NCBI GenBank assembly: GCA_040005265.1
Contig: JBDTZF010000126.1
Location: 1-7,242, forward strand
Direction: 5' to 3'
DNA length: 7,242 nucleotides
Origin: JBDTZF01 sp040005265
GTDB lineage: Bacteria; Verrucomicrobiota; Verrucomicrobiia; Chthoniobacterales; UBA10450
The translations under genes were made by a program, and so were the position numbers. The notes under the pieces were generated by a model. That model had not been told where the DNA came from and did not search any database. It worked only from the letters and a program-made list of their open reading frames with translations. Shown here one piece after another: positions 4,988-7,242 of this stretch. Position 1 is the stretch's first letter. Every line of letters starts with the position of its first letter.

Positions 4988-5161
4988 ATGAAAACACCGG
5001 TGCCGGTCCGATTTCGTCCAGGCGAGGACAAGTTTCTCACGGAGGCAAAATCCGCTACAGGACTGCCAAAGCTGGAGCTAATTCGTCGTGGCGTCCGTCT
5101 ATTGCAACGCCAGCAACAGATCGTCCACAGCTACGCCTTTATTCTGGATCTAGGTGAGTAA
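4988..5161 (+). CDS. Ribbon-helix-helix-like DNA-binding protein, short
   Basis: A 57-aa protein from ATG 4988 (62 aa if the ATG at 4973 were used; see the GGAG site). Residues 4-9 (PVPVRF) are the predicted beta strand, PGEDKFLTEAKSATGL (11-26) helix 1 and turn, and PKLELIRRGVRLLQRQQ (27-43) helix 2. It follows the same plan as the other two RHH proteins but is the most divergent and has almost no tail beyond the domain. Its stop overlaps the GTG start of the next gene (GTGAGTAA, 5154-5161), so the two are translationally coupled. By family it should act as a dimeric DNA-binding regulator; a heterodimer with a neighbour is possible but not shown. Confidence 0.7.
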   Translation: MKTPVPVRFRPGEDKFLTEAKSATGLPKLELIRRGVRLLQRQQQIVHSYAFILDLGE

Positions 5162-5426
5162 GACGAAAAAAGGAAACCCGATTCCGACGAAGTTTGATCC
5201 TCCGGAGGAAAAACTGATTGTCGATCTGAACTCCCAAACAGGTCTCAGTCAGAGCGAAGTCGTTCGGCGGGCCGTCAGATTACTGCGCTTGGAAATAGAG
5301 CGCCGCGGCTCACGCACATTTCTATTTGAAGAATTGGGGCCGGGACAAGAGCACGGTTCACAGATCATTGCGCTCCGTGCCGCCGACGAATCAGGCAAAT
5401 TTAAGGCAAAGCGTCCCTCAAAGTAA
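5154..5426 (+). CDS. Ribbon-helix-helix DNA-binding protein with C-terminal extension
   Basis: A 90-aa protein starting at GTG 5154, overlapping the previous stop by 8 nt. Residues 9-14 (PIPTKF) are the beta strand, PPEEKLIVDLNSQTGL (16-31) helix 1 and turn, and SQSEVVRRAVRLLRLEIERRG (32-52) helix 2. A C-terminal extension of about 38 residues ends in a basic GKFKAKRPSK tail. It is strikingly close to the 81-aa leftward protein in the RHH core, closer than to its own operon partner. Antitoxins often look like this (RHH plus tail), but no toxin ORF follows; the next gene is convergent. A role as second regulator of the divergent control region fits better. The start is GTG because upstream codons lie in the previous gene and no ATG precedes the conserved strand. 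Confidence 0.75.
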   Translation: MSKTKKGNPIPTKFDPPEEKLIVDLNSQTGLSQSEVVRRAVRLLRLEIERRGSRTFLFEELGPGQEHGSQIIALRAADESGKFKAKRPSK

Positions 5427-5461
5427 TAACGTTCCCAGGAACGCTACCTTATAATTACCAT

Positions 5462-5477
5462 AATCGCAAGCGCGATT
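5462..5477. terminator. Weak hairpin between convergent genes, possible terminator
   Basis: AATCGC-AAGC-GCGATT is a perfect 6-bp stem in the 59-bp gap between the RHH pair and the convergent integrase operon. No T run follows on either strand, so intrinsic termination is uncertain. A second short palindrome (CGTTCC-CA-GGAACG, 5430-5443) lies just after the RHH stop. Confidence 0.3.
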
Positions 5478-5485
5478 GACGCGGA

Positions 5486-5860
5486 TCATCTCTTCGGGCT
5501 CGGTGTAGGTGTCACGATTAGATGCTGTGAGTTACCGAGCGGGGTTGGCGTGGGTAACAGATCGGTGAAATCGACCGGAGCATCCGGAAGATTGACGAAA
5601 TGTAATTGAGCGAACCCTTCGTCGGTCATTTTGCCTTTATCATCCCGGTTGATGTAATAGCGCCACGCTCGCGCGTTTGCCTTGTCGAAGATGAAAATTC
5701 GCTGGCCTTCCTCGTGGATCTCAAAGCGCGGAGCGTCCGGCATGCGTGACGCATCTAACCACGGTTCACTCTTCGGACTCTTCTTCAAATCCAAAACGCC
5801 CAAAACAAACGAACCAATCACAGAAACCGCCCCTAACGCGCCGAAGAGAAAACTTCTCAC
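5486..5860 (-). CDS. Small single-pass membrane (or secreted) protein coupled to the integrase
   Basis: A 124-aa ORF starting at GTG 5860, which overlaps the integrase TGA (GTGA, 5857-5860); no strong Shine-Dalgarno is visible. Residues 4-23 (FLFGALGAVSVIGSFVLGVL) are a hydrophobic helix after a single Arg and before two Lys, a membrane anchor or uncleaved signal. The rest is soluble: RFEIHEEGQRIFIFDKANARAWRYYINRDDKGK (45-77) looks like a small beta domain. Two Pro/Thr repeats close it (PTPTP at 103-107, TPTPSP at 117-122), typical of an extended linker or cell-envelope segment. No lipobox is seen. No family is recognised. Its tie to the integrase could mean a lysogenic-conversion protein, but that is conjecture. 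Confidence 0.6.
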   Translation of the reverse strand: MRSFLFGALGAVSVIGSFVLGVLDLKKSPKSEPWLDASRMPDAPRFEIHEEGQRIFIFDKANARAWRYYINRDDKGKMTDEGFAQLHFVNLPDAPVDFTDLLPTPTPLGNSQHLIVTPTPSPKR

Positions 5861-7086
5861 GCAGCCGTTCTAACAACCTGGAACTTCTGTGTCAACTCTG
5901 CCGCGCGCACTGCGTGCACCGGTTTAAGAAACCGCGCATAATGTTTCTCTGTCGTCCCTATCGTATCGCCCAGGAACCGCGCCGCACACGCCAGGCCGCC
6001 ACCATCGCTTTCCGATCGCGTCAAGATCACAGAGCCCGCGTGTTTCCGTAGCTCATAAGCACACTTCGTCCGGGCCGCGATGATCGTCCGCAGCCACGAG
6101 TTAATATCGCGATGCGTCACCTTCTTTCGCTCAGTATCGTTAGGCGCCACGATCAACCATTCATCCGGCGGGCCCCAGAACGGCGCCAGCTTCGCCACCA
6201 AATCGATGTCCATTTCCAGCGTCCGCACGCTTCGATTCTTCACCTTAAAATAAGGCCGCCGCTCGATCATAAGCGTTCCCGTCCCATCCGGGAACCGCTG
6301 GAACCATTCCCACTTCGCGAATTCCACCTCGCAATTCCGTAACCCAAGATACAACATCAGTAACGTCGCCAGCTGCACATTCCGCGATTGCGCCGGCAGT
6401 TCGCGCTCGATCCGTTCCACCGTTCCCGGACCGAACGGCACGAACGACATATCCCCATCCACGTTTAACAACCGCGCCTTCATAAACTCAGTCAGATCCG
6501 GCAAATTCAATCCCTCATAAAAATGCAAATGATCCCGCCCGAATATCGACCGCGCCCGGCGCACCACCGCGTTCGCCGACACCTCCGCACTTTGCTGCTT
6601 CACCAGATTCAGCGAGCCGGCCGCCTTCTGCCGAGCCAGTTGATATTCCTTGATGATCTTCGCGTCCTTAAACACAGCCACCGTCGCCTTCGTCGGCTCG
6701 ATGCCAGCGCCCTCGCGCACCAGCCGCCGCATAGCAGCGCGATTCGCCACTGCCGCGGTAGGGCTCACATTCTGCGGCAGCGGCTGATACCGGCTCAAGA
6801 TTTCCTCCAGCTTAGCCACATCACTCTGAGTCGTTAACCCCTTCGCATCCGCCGACGCACCCGCATCCAGCCAGAAAGATTCGATAATCTGCGCCGCGAT
6901 CCGTTTCGCCGGCTCCAGTTCGCTCGTCCCCGTCGATCGCGTCACTTCCTCGCGTCCGATTTTCTCCCGCACCCACCGCGGCGGAGCGAAATGCACATAA
7001 TAATGAGGGCGCCGATCAGTCAGCGGCATCAGATAAAAATTACGCTTGGAACACGAGACCCGGACGAGTAATTTGCGGTTCTTCAT
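5857..7086 (-). CDS. int: Tyrosine recombinase (phage-type integrase)
   Basis: A 409-aa protein from ATG 7086. It catalyses site-specific integration and excision through a 3'-phosphotyrosine intermediate. The N-terminus (RKLLVRVSCSKRNFYLMPL...YYVHFAPPRWVREKIGREEVTRSTGTSE) resembles the arm-binding region of phage integrases. A helical core-binding section spans about residues 85-215. The catalytic domain has Arg250 in LGLRNCEVEFAKW, a probable beta-hairpin Lys (281 or 283, FKVKNRSVR), Arg347 in YELRKHAGS, and the nucleophile Tyr383 in GTTEKHYARF. The usual His three residues before the second Arg is Tyr344, and the usual His/Trp in the LGH position is Asp374 (LGD). An open frame continues 32 codons upstream (to 7182), but that part merely translates a DNA repeat and promoter, so ATG 7086 is preferred; a Met at residue 20 is another option. 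The gene lies 117 bp from tRNA-Lys. Confidence 0.9.
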   Translation of the reverse strand: MKNRKLLVRVSCSKRNFYLMPLTDRRPHYYVHFAPPRWVREKIGREEVTRSTGTSELEPAKRIAAQIIESFWLDAGASADAKGLTTQSDVAKLEEILSRYQPLPQNVSPTAAVANRAAMRRLVREGAGIEPTKATVAVFKDAKIIKEYQLARQKAAGSLNLVKQQSAEVSANAVVRRARSIFGRDHLHFYEGLNLPDLTEFMKARLLNVDGDMSFVPFGPGTVERIERELPAQSRNVQLATLLMLYLGLRNCEVEFAKWEWFQRFPDGTGTLMIERRPYFKVKNRSVRTLEMDIDLVAKLAPFWGPPDEWLIVAPNDTERKKVTHRDINSWLRTIIAARTKCAYELRKHAGSVILTRSESDGGGLACAARFLGDTIGTTEKHYARFLKPVHAVRAAELTQKFQVVRTAA

Positions 7087-7093
7087 GGAGGCG

Positions 7094-7121
7094 ATGCTAC
7101 AGAAATGCGTAAGAGTGTCAA
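7094..7121 (-). promoter_or_regulatory. Candidate integrase promoter, nearly leaderless
   Basis: Minus strand TTGACA (complement of 7116-7121), a 16-bp spacer, and TAGCAT (complement of 7094-7099). The start would fall at or within a few bases of ATG 7086, and the sequence before that ATG (GCCTCC) has no Shine-Dalgarno, consistent with a leaderless message. Confidence 0.4.
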
Positions 7122-7123
7122 TA

Positions 7124-7147
7124 AAATCGCATCCGAAATCGCATCCG
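7124..7147. repeat. Two perfect tandem copies of AAATCGCATCCG upstream of the integrase
   Basis: Two 12-bp copies (7124-7135 and 7136-7147), immediately upstream of the candidate -35, and followed by AAAA. Between integrase gene and tRNA is where arm-type integrase sites or a regulator's operators are expected. Confidence 0.7.
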
Positions 7148-7203
7148 AAAATAGTGCACAAAACCACACATTTCCTCAGCAAAACCGCCGATTCACGAGG
7201 GAA

Positions 7204-7242
7204 GCACCGCTAGCTCAATTGGCAGAGCAAGTGACTCTTAAT
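7204..7242 (+). tRNA. tRNA-Lys (anticodon CUU), 5' half, cut by the window edge
   Basis: The acceptor arm strand is GCACCGC (7204-7210), followed by TA, D stem GCTC (7213-7216) pairing with GAGC (7225-7228), and a D loop AATTGGCA. The anticodon stem strand AGTGA (7230-7234) leads into the loop CTCTTAA with anticodon CTT at 7237-7239. The 3' half is outside the window. It is the likely landmark for the element's attachment site. Confidence 0.85.

Noticed and set aside
4988..5426. Toxin-antitoxin pair
   Set aside because: Both genes encode RHH-type proteins. There is no RelE, ParE, PIN, HipA or other toxin-like partner beside them.
7087..7182. N-terminal extension of the integrase (441-aa version)
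   Set aside because: It translates the 12-bp tandem repeat as FGCDFGCDF and covers a plausible promoter, so it is more likely regulatory DNA.

Overview
The window reads as the replication and control end of an integrated mobile element (prophage, phage satellite or integrative plasmid). It abuts a lysine tRNA gene that is cut off by the right edge. The protein styles (integrase N-terminus, DnaB, the WDVHFE...PNKH replication protein, the PIPTxFDPPE ribbon-helix-helix proteins) remind me of elements in Verrucomicrobiota or nearby Planctomycetota. That is pattern memory, not a search, so host assignment is tentative. Leaders are short and many starts overlap the preceding stop, as in compact phage genomes.

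Layout, right to left. (1) 7204-7242: 5' half of tRNA-Lys(CUU), reading right. (2) 5857-7086, minus: tyrosine recombinase, with a candidate promoter and a 12-bp tandem repeat just upstream. A small single-TM protein (5486-5860) is translationally coupled to it. (3) 4865-4987: a divergent control region with two candidate promoters and shared GTATAA repeats. A rightward pair of ribbon-helix-helix (RHH) proteins leaves on one side (4988-5426), and a leftward operon beginning with a third RHH protein on the other (stop at 4619). (4) 4864 down to 61: ten leftward genes in which almost every stop overlaps the next start (ATGA or GTGA). In order these are the RHH protein, two small unknowns, a four-cysteine zinc-ribbon-like protein, a helix-turn-helix protein, an unknown with a strong Shine-Dalgarno, a 171-aa unknown, a 345-aa replication initiator or replisome organiser, a DnaB-family helicase, and a 72-aa unknown. 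Bases 1-60 hold nothing I can assign.

The most notable feature is inside the 345-aa replication gene. Two clusters (2230-2285 and 2380-2418) have the same architecture: one inverted GGATACC followed by direct GGTATCCG units spaced exactly 11 bp apart. They flank a T/C-rich, A/T-enriched segment. Because 11 is not a multiple of 3, the repetition is kept at DNA level and not as a peptide repeat. This is the layout expected of an iteron origin embedded in its own initiator gene, as in lambda O.

Proposed working model (inference): the RHH proteins act on the divergent operators to set expression of the leftward replication operon. The 345-aa protein binds its in-gene iterons, melts the adjacent segment and recruits the element's own DnaB. 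The integrase handles insertion next to tRNA-Lys. No structural, lysis, primase, DnaC-like loader, toxin or defence gene is recognisable in the window.
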